A stretch of DNA of 64,000 nt from Halalkalibacter oceani (lineage in GTDB: Bacteria; Bacillota; Bacilli; Bacillales; Bacillaceae_D), in contig NZ_JAMBOS010000004.1 of NCBI RefSeq assembly GCF_023715705.1, positions 213,451 through 277,450 of the forward strand, written 5' to 3'. The position numbers and the translations under genes are program-made. Below the pieces are notes generated by a model. That model saw nothing but the letters and a program-made list of their open reading frames with translations, was not told the origin of the DNA and did not search any database. Shown here piece by piece: positions 17,732 through 27,559 of this stretch. Numbering within the stretch: the first letter of the stretch is position 1; the number at the start of each line of letters is the position of its first letter.

Positions 17732-18511
17732 TTATTTTTGCCTAAATTGTTTGCCAGCGACCTTCTCGATAAAGCCTGGCATCAGCTGGTAAGCAACCGC
17801 TCCCCAATTCATCCAGGCCGGCAAATTCCGCTCGCGCCGCGGCTTATCAAGAAGCTGAAGCGTCGCCTTTGCGACTTCTTCCGGCTTCAGGATCCATTTG
17901 TCTATTTTGGCGAGATAGCTGCCTTGCTCGTCAGCCCGGGTAAAGAAAGGCGTCTTGATCGGTCCAGGGTTGACCGCGCTGACCTTAATATTCGTCTCGC
18001 TCAGCTCCAGCCGCATTGCATTCGTAAAGCCGAGCACAGCATGCTTCGTGGCTGCATAGACGCTCGCTTTCGCTGTCGCCAGCTTGCCCGCCTGCGAGGC
18101 GATATTGATGATATGTCCACGGTTTGCTTCCAGCATAAAAGGAAGCACTGACTTCGTGAACGTAATTAATCCCGTCACATTGACGGCAAACATTTCCTCG
18201 ATCGTTTCAACTGAAGTATCAGTTAATTCAGCAAATATTCCGAAGCCAGCATTGTTAATCAGGACATCAATTCCCCCGACCTCTTTTATCATATGCGGAA
18301 TTTGGGCCTCGGTTGTTGACAGGTCGCTTACATCCAGCTGAAAAGCAGCTGCGCTTCCGCCGAGCGCCTCGATCTCTGCTTTTACTTCATTCAGCCGTGT
18401 TTCATTTCTGGCCAGCAGGACAACATGCGCCCCGCGTCTTGCTGCGGCAAGAGCCAGCTCCCGTCCGAGTCCGCTTGACGCCCCTGTAATCCAAATCGTT
18501 TCTCTCTTCAT
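17732..18511 (-). CDS. yqjQ: YqjQ-type short-chain dehydrogenase
   Basis: 259-residue classical SDR. Visible: ITGASSGLGRELALAAARR (cofactor binding, residues 8-26), LDVSDLS, the LINNAGFGIF block, catalytic serine in INIASQAGKLA, and the YAATKHAV dyad, followed by VSAVNPGPIKTPFF. The C-terminal PRRERNLPAWMNWG segment is characteristic of the YqjQ/DltE-like group. AGGAGG precedes the ATG. Synteny with yqzH supports the name. Substrate unknown. Confidence 0.85.
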   Translation of the reverse strand: MKRETIWITGASSGLGRELALAAARRGAHVVLLARNETRLNEVKAEIEALGGSAAAFQLDVSDLSTTEAQIPHMIKEVGGIDVLINNAGFGIFAELTDTSVETIEEMFAVNVTGLITFTKSVLPFMLEANRGHIINIASQAGKLATAKASVYAATKHAVLGFTNAMRLELSETNIKVSAVNPGPIKTPFFTRADEQGSYLAKIDKWILKPEEVAKATLQLLDKPRRERNLPAWMNWGAVAYQLMPGFIEKVAGKQFRQK

Positions 18512-18617
18512 TTTGATAGTCCGCCTCCTGTTCTTTCCTTTATACTGTTCATCTTACTGGAAATTGAGTTAGACCGCTATTCTGAACCTTATGAATGAGG
18601 AAAGGGATAGATAGTAG

Positions 18618-18647
18618 TTGACTGACAGCTTGTCTTGCTTTTATAAT
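18618..18647 (+). promoter_or_regulatory. Promoter of the proBAC operon
   Basis: TTGACT at 18618-18623, 18-base spacer, TATAAT at 18642-18647. It lies just before the T-box leader. Confidence 0.75.
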
Positions 18648-18664
18648 AAATGATAATATCATGT

Positions 18665-18910
18665 GGCGTTGAAAGAGATTAGTAAATATTGCTCATGTGA
18701 ACAGAGAGTGACCTCACCGGCTGCAAGGGTCATCACCGCTGACAATATTGAACCTGCTCCAGAGCCTGTCAGCCCGATTGTCCAAGTCGGAAAACGCTGG
18801 CCGTCCCCCACGATACGGGTGTAAAGTGGACATGAACAATGTCAACAAAGGTGGTACCGCGGATGAAGCTCTTCCGTCCTTTTTCAGGACGAAGGAGCTT
18901 TTTTATTTTT
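18665..18910 (+). ncRNA. Proline T-box leader with terminator
   Basis: Transcription-attenuation leader sensing uncharged tRNA-Pro. The T-box core AAAGGTGGTACCGCGG is at 18847-18862, followed by a terminator (stem from about 18866 to 18902, then a T-run). Stem I begins around 18672. The AATATTGAACCTGCTCC region places CCT (proline) at 18753-18755 as the specifier codon. When tRNA-Pro is uncharged the antiterminator should form and proB-proA-proC are read. Confidence 0.9.
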
Positions 18911-18949
18911 CATTTGTTCAAAAATCGAGCCAGAAACGAGGTGAGCAAG

Positions 18950-20071
18950 ATGAGCAGGCAACGTGTCGTTGTGAAGATTGGCAGCAGTTCATTAACAACG
19001 AAGACAGGTGCACTTAGCCTGAAGAAGGTTTCGATGTTTGTCGAGGCCGTCGCCAAACTGAAGCTTGCCGGACATGAAGTGGCCGTGATTTCCTCCGGTG
19101 CGGTGGCAGCCGGCTTCTCGGCCATCGGTTACCCGACCCGTCCGGTGACAATTGCCGGCAAGCAAGCAGCGGCCGCCGTCGGGCAGGCGCTGTTGATGCA
19201 GGCGTATATCGAGCAATTTTCCAAGTATGAGCTTATTCCCGCCCAGCTATTGTTAACACGCGAGGATTTCGCCGATCAATCCCGTTACAGCAACGCCTAT
19301 TCAACATTAAATGAATTGCTGAAGCGCGGCGCTATTCCGATCATCAATGAAAATGATTCAATTTCAATTGCCGAACTGACCTTTGGGGATAATGACATGC
19401 TGTCGGCCCTCGTCAGCGGCATGATCCACGCCAACACACTTTGTATGCTGACGGATGTCAATGGCTTGTACGATGCCAACCCGAAACTGGAGCCAAATGC
19501 AAAGAAAATTCATTATTTGCCGGCGTTGACAGAGGAGCTGATTGCCCTTGCCGGAGAATCAACCTCCAAGGTCGGGACCGGCGGAATGAAATCAAAGGTC
19601 AGTGCGGCACAAACCGCCCTGTCGCTTGGCGTCAATGTTTTTATCGGCAAGGCGGATACGAGCGAAACCTTTCTCGATATTCTCGCCGGCAAAGGGGACG
19701 GCACCTATATCGGAACCTTCCTGCACGAGCCGGTCATGCCGACGAATAAGCAGTGGATCGCTCTTCATTCACGCTCGATCGCTAAGGTGACAGTCGATCA
19801 AGGGGCCGAGGCCGCCCTGCTGATGCGCGGCAAAAGCCTTTTACCCGTCGGTATTACGAGCGTAGAAGGAAGCTTTTCTGTCGGCGATGTCATTGAAGTG
19901 TACGGCGAAGATGAAAAGCTGCTCGGCAAAGGAAAAGCGAGCATGACGGTTCACGAGCTAGAGAAATTCCGGGCCGAGAGTCAAAAGGATAAAGAAAGTC
20001 GATACAAGCATCCCGTCGTCATTCACCGTGATGATTGGGTACCGTTAAAAAAGGAGATGATGAAGCGATGA
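18950..20071 (+). CDS. proB: Glutamate 5-kinase
   Basis: First step of proline synthesis: phosphorylates glutamate. 373 residues from ATG 18950, with GAGGTGAGC seven bases upstream; the longer frame from 18839 reads through the T-box terminator and is not real. The amino-acid-kinase domain covers residues 1-260 ([52 protein letters not shown]); a PUA domain follows ([24 protein letters not shown]). The stop overlaps the proA start in ATGA. Confidence 0.95.
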   Translation: MSRQRVVVKIGSSSLTTKTGALSLKKVSMFVEAVAKLKLAGHEVAVISSGAVAAGFSAIGYPTRPVTIAGKQAAAAVGQALLMQAYIEQFSKYELIPAQLLLTREDFADQSRYSNAYSTLNELLKRGAIPIINENDSISIAELTFGDNDMLSALVSGMIHANTLCMLTDVNGLYDANPKLEPNAKKIHYLPALTEELIALAGESTSKVGTGGMKSKVSAAQTALSLGVNVFIGKADTSETFLDILAGKGDGTYIGTFLHEPVMPTNKQWIALHSRSIAKVTVDQGAEAALLMRGKSLLPVGITSVEGSFSVGDVIEVYGEDEKLLGKGKASMTVHELEKFRAESQKDKESRYKHPVVIHRDDWVPLKKEMMKR

Positions 20072-21315
20072 GTGAACTTCTTACAAAAGCAAAAGCAGCG
20101 CAGGAATGCGCGCGCACATTAAGTCAAAAGACAACTGAACAAAAAAATCAGGCATTGCTCGTGATGGCCGAGCAGCTGCTGGCCGAAAAGGATTATTTGC
20201 TTGCGGAAAATGCCAAGGATCTTGAAACAGCCCGGTCTAATGGAACGAGTGCGAGTTTACTGGACCGCCTTACCCTGACAGCACAGCGTCTTGATGAGAT
20301 GGCAACGGGCCTGAAACAGGTTGCCGAGCTTCCTGATCCAATCGGTGAAAGCCTGAGCACCCATACGCGGCCGAACGGCTTGCACATTGAAAAGGTCCGC
20401 GTCCCGCTCGGTGTCATTGGCATGATCTATGAGGCTCGTCCAAATGTAACAGTCGATGCGTCAAGCCTTTGCTTAAAAACCGGCAACGCCGTCCTCTTAC
20501 GGGGAAGCTCTTCGGCGATTCACTCCAACATCGCGCTCGTTGCCGTACTGCAGCGCGCTTTGGAAAAAGCCGGACTTCCAATTGAGGCGATTCAGCTTCT
20601 TGAAGATACGAGCCGCGAAACAGCCTCAGAGATGTTTACCTTAAATGAATATTTGGATGTGCTTATCCCACGTGGAGGGGCGTCATTAATCCAGTCAGTT
20701 ATTAAAAATGCCTCTGTTCCTGTGCTGGAAACAGGAACCGGCAATTGCCATCTGTTTATTGACCGCAGCGCCCGGCCGGAAATGGCGATTTCGGTTGCTG
20801 TCAATGCGAAAACACAAAGACCGTCTGTGTGCAATGCGATTGAGACCATTTTAGTTGAAAAGCAATGGGCCGCTGAGCATGGGACAGAGCTGATTCAGGC
20901 GCTCTTTGCTAAAAATGTCACGATTGTCGGCGACAAACATGCTCAGGCCTTTGATAGCCGGATCACTCCAGCCAGTGAAGAAGACTGGGAAACTGAATTT
21001 AACGATTTGAATGTCGCCTTGAAGATTGTCAACAGCTGCGAGGAAGCGATTGCCCATATTTATCAGTATGGGACGAAGCATTCGGAAGCGATCATTAGTG
21101 AGGATGCGGCAAATGTTGCGCTCTTCCTTAATGAAGTCGACGCGGCGGCCGTTTACCATAACGCCTCCACCCGCTTTACTGATGGTTTCGAATTCGGATT
21201 CGGAGCCGAAATCGGGATCAGCACCCAGAAATTACATGCCCGCGGTCCAATGGGACTTGAAGCGCTGACGTCAACAAAATATCTTGTTCGCGGGAATGGT
21301 CAGGTGAAAGGCTAG
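20068..21315 (+). CDS. proA: Glutamate-5-semialdehyde dehydrogenase
   Basis: Second step of proline synthesis: NADPH reduction of glutamyl phosphate. 415 residues of the aldehyde dehydrogenase superfamily; [18 protein letters not shown] and the region around [14 protein letters not shown], which holds the catalytic cysteine, are clear. The start ATG 20068 overlaps the proB stop, and AAGGAGATGATG upstream provides the ribosome site. Translationally coupled to proB and controlled by the same T-box. Confidence 0.95.
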   Translation: MSELLTKAKAAQECARTLSQKTTEQKNQALLVMAEQLLAEKDYLLAENAKDLETARSNGTSASLLDRLTLTAQRLDEMATGLKQVAELPDPIGESLSTHTRPNGLHIEKVRVPLGVIGMIYEARPNVTVDASSLCLKTGNAVLLRGSSSAIHSNIALVAVLQRALEKAGLPIEAIQLLEDTSRETASEMFTLNEYLDVLIPRGGASLIQSVIKNASVPVLETGTGNCHLFIDRSARPEMAISVAVNAKTQRPSVCNAIETILVEKQWAAEHGTELIQALFAKNVTIVGDKHAQAFDSRITPASEEDWETEFNDLNVALKIVNSCEEAIAHIYQYGTKHSEAIISEDAANVALFLNEVDAAAVYHNASTRFTDGFEFGFGAEIGISTQKLHARGPMGLEALTSTKYLVRGNGQVKG

Positions 21316-21324
21316 GTGACAGAC

Positions 21325-22152
21325 ATGCTCGAACAAAAAACGATCACATTTCTTGGCGCCGGTTCGATGGCGGAGGCGATTCTTGGTGGCCTGATCAGCA
21401 AACAAATCGTCGAGCCTGGGCAAATGATCGTCACGAACTTGCAGGATCAGCAAAAGCTTGCCCGGCTCGCCGACACTTATCACGTACACACGACACCGGA
21501 TCGACTCGATGCTGTCAGACGCGCTGATATTATTATTTTGGCGATGAAGCCGAAGCATGTGAAAGAAGCGCTTGAAGAGGTTCAGACGGCGACTCACCCG
21601 GATCAGCTGTTTGTCTCAGTGCTCGCTGGGATTCCAACAGACTATATGGAAAGCCTGCTGCCAGGAAAAGCCAGTGTGATCCGGACAATGCCGAATACGT
21701 CGGCGAAGGTCGGAGCATCGGCTACCGCGATTAGCAAAGGCGCCTACGCGAATGACAAGCAGCTTCAAGTCGTCGAGGCTTTATTTGCGGCGATCGGTAC
21801 AGTCACTGTCGTCAAGGAGGAAAAGCTCGATGCTGTAACCGGCCTTGCCGGAAGTGGTCCCGCCTACTTCTATTATCTGATTGAAGCAATGGAAAAAGCG
21901 GCGGTCGACAACGGACTAACAAAGGAAGAAGCGTCCGCGCTGATTACCCAGACTGTTATCGGAGTCGGACAACGTCTGCAAAAAACAGAAAAATCCGCCA
22001 AAGAGCTTTATGAAGAAGTCATGAGTCCAAATGGGACGACAGAAGCCGGAATCGGGGTATTACGTGAATATCATATGCAGGACGTGATGGAAAAAGCAAT
22101 TGCCCAAGCAATTGCCCGTTCCAAAGAATTAGGCGTCGTCTTTCATAATTAA
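21325..22152 (+). CDS. proC: Pyrroline-5-carboxylate reductase
   Basis: Last step of proline synthesis. 275 residues: N-terminal Rossmann motif FLGAGSMAEAILGG, NTSAKVGASATAI region, and the C-terminal dimerisation helix bundle with GLAGSGPAYFYYLIEAM and SPNGTTEAGI. Start is either GTG 21316, directly after the proA stop, or ATG 21325, which I prefer because AGGTGA is then well spaced. Third gene of the T-box operon, so the complete glutamate-to-proline pathway is in one unit. It would be called proI or proC by different annotators. Confidence 0.92.
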   Translation: MLEQKTITFLGAGSMAEAILGGLISKQIVEPGQMIVTNLQDQQKLARLADTYHVHTTPDRLDAVRRADIIILAMKPKHVKEALEEVQTATHPDQLFVSVLAGIPTDYMESLLPGKASVIRTMPNTSAKVGASATAISKGAYANDKQLQVVEALFAAIGTVTVVKEEKLDAVTGLAGSGPAYFYYLIEAMEKAAVDNGLTKEEASALITQTVIGVGQRLQKTEKSAKELYEEVMSPNGTTEAGIGVLREYHMQDVMEKAIAQAIARSKELGVVFHN

Positions 22153-22155
22153 AGG

Positions 22156-22204
22156 AGGCTGGGACAAAAGGTTGGGTTGTTTTTTTACCTTTTGCCCAGC
22201 CTTT
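22156..22204 (+). terminator. GGCTGGG-type terminator of the proBAC operon
   Basis: AGGCTGGGACAAAAGGT pairs with ACCTTTTGCCCAGCCT across a T-rich loop, one bulge. Four bases after the proC stop. Confidence 0.8.
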
Positions 22205-22329
22205 AAGCAGTGAGTGGAACCGCCACGATCTTTTAAAGTCCGTTGTGAGTGGATTTCTCACAACGGGCTTGTGGCGTGTGAAGCCATTGCCAAAAGGTCC
22301 AAAGCTAGTTTTGTCTCAAGCTCTATTCT

Positions 22330-23295
22330 TTACTGAGCTGTATCAAGCAGCATCTCAACAATCAGATCGATTTGACCCTTGACCGCGATTGGATCGTACC
22401 GGTAAAAGGTATCGAAGTCATTATAAAATAACGTTTCATTTTGCACGGCATCAAGGCTGTTCCAGACGGCCGAGCTTTGCAATTCAGCAAGCGCCTCGCC
22501 TTTTTTCTCCGGATCATACGTTGTTAAAAACATATAATCGGCTGCGTATTCAGGTAGAACTTCAAGCGAAATTTGTCCCGTGCCGCTCTTTTCGACTTCC
22601 GCTTTAATTTTCTCCTGCATCTTGAGACCTAACGCATGATAGACGGCTTGGCCCGCACGGCCTGCATTCTCGCCAAATACCCACAAGTCGCCTTTATCTG
22701 TCAATTCATAAAGGCCAAATGTTGCGTCTTCCTCAATGACGCCTGCCAAACGCTCACGACCTTCTGCTGCCGCTTGCTCAAATTCTTCGAGGAATTGCTC
22801 CCCATGCTCTTCGTTACCGACAATATCGGCGAACAGCTTGACTGTCTCTTCAATATTGGTCGCCGTGCCGTACGGGATGTGAATCGTCGGCGCGATTTTT
22901 GCTAAATCCTCATAATTATCATCGTACATGACAACAATGAGATCAGGCTGTAGCTCCAGCGTTTTTTCGGCATTTACAGGATAACCGACCTCAACCGTTT
23001 CCGTTAAATAGTCTGTCAAAAAAGGATTATCAAATGTCGTCGGCTCCACACCAACAACATTTCCGCCAACAGCGAGAAGCTCCCCGCCGTAATAATCTGT
23101 GACAATTCGCTGCGGCTCGCTCGGAATCTCCACCGATCCTTTTACCGTTTCGAAGCTGCGCATGTTGCTGTCGGCAGCCGGGTTTTCTAAAGCATCCTCG
23201 TCAGCGGCTTGAGGCTGTTCTGTGTCATCAGAGCCACAAGCGACAACGAGCATCGTCAGCAGCATAAATAAAGCAAGCTGTATGATACGTTTCAT
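22330..23295 (-). CDS. Iron-siderophore ABC transporter substrate-binding lipoprotein
   Basis: 321 residues. Signal peptide with lipobox LVVAC places lipidated Cys20 after a hydrophobic stretch; a Gly/Asp/Glu-rich linker follows. The periplasmic-binding (PF01497-like) fold is shown by PQRIVTDYYGGELLAVGG, ELQPDLIVVMYD and WNSLDAVQNETLFYND. The start is ATG 23295, eleven bases after GGAGGACC; the frame is open further upstream but passes through the Fur box. No permease or ATPase gene is adjacent, so it must share a transporter encoded elsewhere. Expected to be iron-repressed. Confidence 0.9.
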   Translation of the reverse strand: MKRIIQLALFMLLTMLVVACGSDDTEQPQAADEDALENPAADSNMRSFETVKGSVEIPSEPQRIVTDYYGGELLAVGGNVVGVEPTTFDNPFLTDYLTETVEVGYPVNAEKTLELQPDLIVVMYDDNYEDLAKIAPTIHIPYGTATNIEETVKLFADIVGNEEHGEQFLEEFEQAAAEGRERLAGVIEEDATFGLYELTDKGDLWVFGENAGRAGQAVYHALGLKMQEKIKAEVEKSGTGQISLEVLPEYAADYMFLTTYDPEKKGEALAELQSSAVWNSLDAVQNETLFYNDFDTFYRYDPIAVKGQIDLIVEMLLDTAQ

Positions 23296-23319
23296 TCTCC
23301 TGGTCCTCCCCCAATAATC

Positions 23320-23338
23320 GATAATGGTTCTCATTATC
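23320..23338 (-). promoter_or_regulatory. Fur box upstream of the siderophore lipoprotein gene
   Basis: GATAATGGTTCTCATTATC matches the 19-bp Fur consensus GATAATGATAATCATTATC at 16 of 19 positions. It lies 25 bases before the start codon. Confidence 0.85.
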
Positions 23339-23486
23339 ACTAATTGTAGCAATCCCTCTACGGATTCGTCAATCCTTAATAAAAATTCGCGGGATTGCAA
23401 CACTCGCGGAGAAGAAAAGGTTTTTCCTTCCTGCAATATCTTGTAGAATAAGAACTAGCTTAAAGGAGAAGGAGCTTAATCATCCC

Positions 23487-24302
23487 ATGAGTGAATTATC
23501 GTCAACGCCTTTCATTAGAACGATTCAGCAAATCGTTCACCACCGCTTCTTTACAGGAACGATTATTACGTTGATCATGATTAACGCAATTGTCGTCGGG
23601 CTGGAAACCTACCCGGCTTTATACAGTCAGTATAAAGAGCTGTTTTTTGCCATTGATTATGTTTTATTATGGATTTTTACGATCGAAATTCTCATGCGTT
23701 TGCTGGCGGCCAGACCGACTTCCTCATTTTTCAAAAACAGCTGGAATTGGTTTGATTTAATTATCGTCGCCTCCAGCCATATTTTTATCGGTGCGCACTT
23801 TATTACGGTGCTGCGGATTCTCCGCGTTCTCCGTGTGCTCCGGGCGATTTCCGTTATCCCGTCACTGCGCCGGTTAGTCGATGCTTTGCTGCTGACGATT
23901 CCATCTCTCGGGAACATTATGATTCTGATGGGGATTGTTTTCTACATTTTTGCCGTGATGGGAACAATGCTTTTCGCTTCGATCGCCCCTGAGTATTTCG
24001 GCAATCTTCAGCTGTCCCTGTTAACGCTTTTTCAGGTCGTGACACTTGAATCGTGGGCCAGCGGCGTCATGCGGCCGATTTTCGCGGAGGCATGGTGGTC
24101 ATGGATTTACTTTGTCCTCTTTATTCTTGTCGGGACCTTTATCATCTTCAACCTGTTTATCGGGGTCATCGTCAATAATGTCGAAAAAGCAAACGAAGAG
24201 GAAAAAGCTGCAGAAACAAACAGTGAACTAACAGCCCTCCGCCAGGAAGTCGCCGAATTAAAAACGATGCTGCAAGCCTTAACGAAGGAGAAGAAAGAGT
24301 AG
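23487..24302 (+). CDS. ncbA: Voltage-gated sodium channel, NaChBac family
   Basis: 271-residue single-repeat channel subunit that would assemble as a tetramer. Six membrane segments; S4 carries regularly spaced arginines in RILRVLRVLRAISV (about residues 108-121), followed by PSLRRLVDALL. The pore loop has the selectivity sequence TLESWAS near residue 190, identical to NaChBac of B. halodurans as I remember it, and S6 is GTFIIFNLFIGVIVNNVEK. The C-terminus (from 240) is a coiled coil. In alkaliphilic Bacillus the channel supports motility and pH homeostasis. AGGAG lies twelve bases before the ATG. Confidence 0.95.
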   Translation: MSELSSTPFIRTIQQIVHHRFFTGTIITLIMINAIVVGLETYPALYSQYKELFFAIDYVLLWIFTIEILMRLLAARPTSSFFKNSWNWFDLIIVASSHIFIGAHFITVLRILRVLRVLRAISVIPSLRRLVDALLLTIPSLGNIMILMGIVFYIFAVMGTMLFASIAPEYFGNLQLSLLTLFQVVTLESWASGVMRPIFAEAWWSWIYFVLFILVGTFIIFNLFIGVIVNNVEKANEEEKAAETNSELTALRQEVAELKTMLQALTKEKKE

Positions 24303-24305
24303 AAA

Positions 24306-24333
24306 GAAGGCCTGTCCAAATGGACAGGCCTTC
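24306..24333 (+). terminator. Hairpin after the sodium channel gene
   Basis: GAAGGCCTGTCCA and its exact complement around a two-base loop, three bases after the stop. No T-run. Confidence 0.6.
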
Positions 24334-24417
24334 TCGAATGAAGCAAACTCAAGGATGGCAACGGTTCCGTACTGCGCGCAGACTCCACTCGTTGCTTCTA
24401 GGTTGTGTGAATACAAC

Positions 24418-25788
24418 CTATTGCACTGTCTCCCCCGCTCCGGCGAAGAATTCTTCGTAGAGAGCGCGTACAGCACGGTCGGCATCCTCCTGATGGACGC
24501 CGAGCACGAGACTGACTTCGGAAGAGCCCTGGTTGATCATCTCGATATTGACATTGGCCCGGGCCAATGCTGCCGTTGCTCTGGCGGAGACACCAACGGT
24601 ATTATGCATCCCTTCACCGACGATCATCACCATCGCAAAATCCTTCTCGACATACACATCATCGACGCAAAGCTCTTCGCGAATCCGCTTGATGATGCGC
24701 GCTTCCATATCGGGCGTCAGCTGATTCTGACGAAGGATGACGGACGTATCATCAATCCCGGAAGGAATATGCTCATAGGACAGGCATTCATCCTCCAAAA
24801 TTTGCAGCAGTTTACGGCCAAAGCCGACTTCCCGGTTCATCAGGTACTTGCGCACATAAATCGTGGAGAAGCCTTCATCCGCCGCTATGCCGATGACCGG
24901 ATTCAAAAAATATTCCCGCTCTGAAATAATCATCGTACCGGAGGAAGATGGATTATTCGTATTTTTCACGCAAACCGGAATCCGTTTGCGGAAGGCTGGA
25001 ATCAGCGCCTCGTCATGAAAGACGGAAAATCCGGCATAGGACAGCTCACGCATTTCGCGATAGGTCATCCGCTTAATCTTGACCGGGTTGGCGACCACAT
25101 TCGGATTGGCCGCAAAAACCGAATCAACATCGGTGAAATTTTCGTATAGATCAGCTTCCACTCCGGCTGCGAGGATCGAACCGGTAATGTCTGAACCGCC
25201 GCGCGGGAACGTGACCAGCTTACCTTCCTTCGAGTACCCGAAAAAGCCGGGAAATACGATGATTTCCTTCGTATCACGCAGCTTCGCCAAATGATCAAAC
25301 GCTTCCGGCAACACCTGGGCATTGCCTGGCTCGTCACTGACATATAAGCCGGCTTCCTGCGGATTCAAATAAACCGCATTCAGGCCGAGACTTTGAAAAT
25401 AATTGGCAATCAATTTCGCATTATTGTCTTCACCGCTTGCTTTGATCAAATCCATGAACGATTCCGGCTGATTGCGGTCAAACTCAAGACGCTTTCTCAA
25501 ATCGGCTTCGATTGTTGCGACAATATCATCGCCCACTCCTAAGCCTGTCGCAATGTCCGCATAACGCGCCACGACAGCCTCCAGCGCGTCCTCCGTATCC
25601 CCCTGGCTCAACGCCTCCTCAGCAAGACGTATCAGCAGATCCGTTACTTTCGTATCGGCACTGCTCCGCTTTCCTGGAGCAGAAACGACGATAATTTTTC
25701 GCTCTTTATCAGCAGCAACGATATCGGCAACTTTCTTTATTTGCTCCGCGCTCGCAACAGAGGTACCCCCAAATTTTGCTACTTTCAT
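24418..25788 (-). CDS. thrD: Aspartate kinase, YclM/LysC-III type
   Basis: Phosphorylates aspartate at the head of the lysine/threonine/methionine pathway. 456 residues: kinase domain with KFGGTSVASAEQI at the start and FPRGGSDITGSILA near residue 196, then two ACT domains from about residue 300 (FSTIYVRKYLMNREVGF; NTVGVSARATAALARANVNI). A single-polypeptide enzyme of this length resembles B. subtilis YclM (ThrD, aspartokinase III) rather than LysC or DapG. No lysine riboswitch is recognisable in the 200 bases upstream. Single gene. Confidence 0.9.
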   Translation of the reverse strand: MKVAKFGGTSVASAEQIKKVADIVAADKERKIIVVSAPGKRSSADTKVTDLLIRLAEEALSQGDTEDALEAVVARYADIATGLGVGDDIVATIEADLRKRLEFDRNQPESFMDLIKASGEDNNAKLIANYFQSLGLNAVYLNPQEAGLYVSDEPGNAQVLPEAFDHLAKLRDTKEIIVFPGFFGYSKEGKLVTFPRGGSDITGSILAAGVEADLYENFTDVDSVFAANPNVVANPVKIKRMTYREMRELSYAGFSVFHDEALIPAFRKRIPVCVKNTNNPSSSGTMIISEREYFLNPVIGIAADEGFSTIYVRKYLMNREVGFGRKLLQILEDECLSYEHIPSGIDDTSVILRQNQLTPDMEARIIKRIREELCVDDVYVEKDFAMVMIVGEGMHNTVGVSARATAALARANVNIEMINQGSSEVSLVLGVHQEDADRAVRALYEEFFAGAGETVQ

Positions 25789-25989
25789 GTTTGCTCTCCA
25801 GCTCCTTATTTCAGCATTTCTCTCTACTATCAGTTATTAGAACATTCCAACTATACCATATGTAGATTATCCCGAAAAGACCCACATAATCGATTTTTGC
25901 AAGAGATCCAAGGCTCACTGGGCATCAGTACAGATGACATCTTTCTTCCATACAATTAGCTCTTCTGGATAGAGGATACGTACCGATCT

Positions 25990-26277
25990 CTACTGAAAGA
26001 TCGCAATCAAAAACGGCTTTCGTTCGGTCGCCAATTCCTGATCCGTACAACTTGATTCACTAAGATAAGATAATTGGCGGGCCTGGGCAAGCGTTGTTTC
26101 TTCCAGATTATTGGTCAAATCAGCCTGATCAAAGCAAGCAGGGGCACTATACACTTTTTTTGTATGATCAATGACGACCCGCGCATCCTCTGACGGACCG
26201 ACTGATACCGGAATCACAAAGCCGAGAATGAGCAACACGACAGCTCCACCTATTAACGCAATTGTCCCTTTTTTCAT
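25990..26277 (-). CDS. Membrane-anchored small protein with two cysteines
   Basis: 95 residues: one N-terminal helix (GTIALIGGAVVLLILGFVI) and a short extracellular domain with two cysteines (SAPACFDQADL and SESSCTDQEL) that could form a disulphide. GTAGG precedes the ATG. I recognise no family. Codon use is normal for the region, so a real gene is likely. Confidence 0.6.
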   Translation of the reverse strand: MKKGTIALIGGAVVLLILGFVIPVSVGPSEDARVVIDHTKKVYSAPACFDQADLTNNLEETTLAQARQLSYLSESSCTDQELATERKPFLIAIFQ

Positions 26278-26456
26278 ATTAAACCTACTTTCTTGTCTCT
26301 TTTTCCCTTTGTAGTGTAATATGGAGGGAGCGTCAATGCAATACTATTGACTTACTTAGCCGTCTTTCTTACTATTTGAATATTGGATAGAAAAAAAGCG
26401 AGGAAACATAAGCTAGGTCCAGATAGAAAACATGAATTTTCAGGAGTGATGAGTAG

Positions 26457-27341
26457 ATGAAACGTTCGTTACCACCAAAGGCTGAGCGTCATCGTCACTT
26501 TGGTTCTGTCGATCCGATTGTCGGCAGCAAGCCAACGGACAAAGAGAAGATGCCAGACCTTCAAAATAAACCAGATGATTTTTATTTTCCGATTCAACAG
26601 GTTGGCATTTCCAACGTTAAATATCCGGTGATGATTGAAGCGGAGCTTGCACCGACGACGCAGACAACAACGGCGGAGTTCGCATTGACAACAAGCCTCG
26701 AACAGGATTTTAAAGGAATTAATATGAGCCGTTTAACCGAACAGCTCCATCTCTTTTTCCAAACCCACCTGCTTTCGGTTGAAACGCTGCGCGAGTTTAC
26801 AGCGATTTTAGCGAAGGAAATGAAGCAGTCGAGCTCGAACGTTCGCGTGACGTTTCCGTGGTTCTTTACGAAATCAAGTCCCGCTCTGCAAAAGGAAGGG
26901 ATGGCTCACGCCGACGTGACCTATGATGTCACCTATGATGAAAAACAGGGCTATCAATCGACGATTACCTTAACAGCCGCTGTCACCACGCTCTGTCCGT
27001 GCTCGAAGGAGATCAGTGAGTACAGTGCCCATAATCAACGTGGCTTTGTCACCATGACGGTGACGGTCGACGAGGCAGTGGAAACTGACTGGAAGACGGT
27101 TTTATTAGAAGCGGCGGAAACAAATGCCAGCTCGATTCTCTATCCAGTGCTGAAGCGTCCTGATGAAAAGGCCGTAACCGAGCACGCTTATGAAAACCCG
27201 CGCTTTGTCGAAGATCTGGCTCGTCTTGTCGCCGCCGACCTTTATGAGCACGAGGCGGTAAAAGCTTTTGAAATCGAATGCCGCAATGAGGAATCGATCC
27301 ATCAGCATGACGCGATTGCCCGGTTATCGTTTGTAAAATAA
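26457..27341 (+). CDS. folE2: GTP cyclohydrolase FolE2 (type IB)
   Basis: First step of folate synthesis, GTP to dihydroneopterin triphosphate, by the metal-flexible enzyme that replaces zinc-dependent FolE. 294 residues; the family core is visible as HRHFGSVDPIVGSKPTDKE near the N-terminus, the catalytic cysteine in TTLCPCSKEISEYSAHNQRG (about residues 178-197), and the C-terminal CRNEESIHQHDAIARL. In B. subtilis the counterpart is induced when zinc is short through Zur; I looked for a Zur palindrome in the upstream 180 bases and did not find one. Confidence 0.93.
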   Translation: MKRSLPPKAERHRHFGSVDPIVGSKPTDKEKMPDLQNKPDDFYFPIQQVGISNVKYPVMIEAELAPTTQTTTAEFALTTSLEQDFKGINMSRLTEQLHLFFQTHLLSVETLREFTAILAKEMKQSSSNVRVTFPWFFTKSSPALQKEGMAHADVTYDVTYDEKQGYQSTITLTAAVTTLCPCSKEISEYSAHNQRGFVTMTVTVDEAVETDWKTVLLEAAETNASSILYPVLKRPDEKAVTEHAYENPRFVEDLARLVAADLYEHEAVKAFEIECRNEESIHQHDAIARLSFVK

Positions 27342-27375
27342 AAGATCCCCACACAGGGGGACAATGTCATTATAT

Positions 27376-27415
27376 GAATAAAGCAGGAAGGCAGTGTTCC
27401 TTTCCTGCTTTATTC
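27376..27415. terminator. 14-bp palindrome after folE2
   Basis: GAATAAAGCAGGAA (27376-27389) pairs exactly with 27402-27415. It lies between convergent genes and could serve both strands, though no T-run is evident. Confidence 0.5.
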
Positions 27416-27559
27416 AGGTTGAAAATTCGGTTCACCACCGCTCCGCTAACAACCGTATTGCTTTCCTTCCTTCATCCCGATTCGACATTCGGCAATACTT
27501 CACTGTCTTTTTCTCTATTTACTCCTCTGTCGGTAGGCTTTCGACCTTCCTTTAGGCTT

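Noticed and set aside
18748..18949. Frames reading through the proline leader, including a longer proB
   Set aside because: They cross the T-box terminator; the leader RNA explains the sequence, and proB has a proper ribosome site at 18938.
26281..26456. Zur box upstream of folE2
   Set aside because: No palindrome resembling the Zur consensus could be found.
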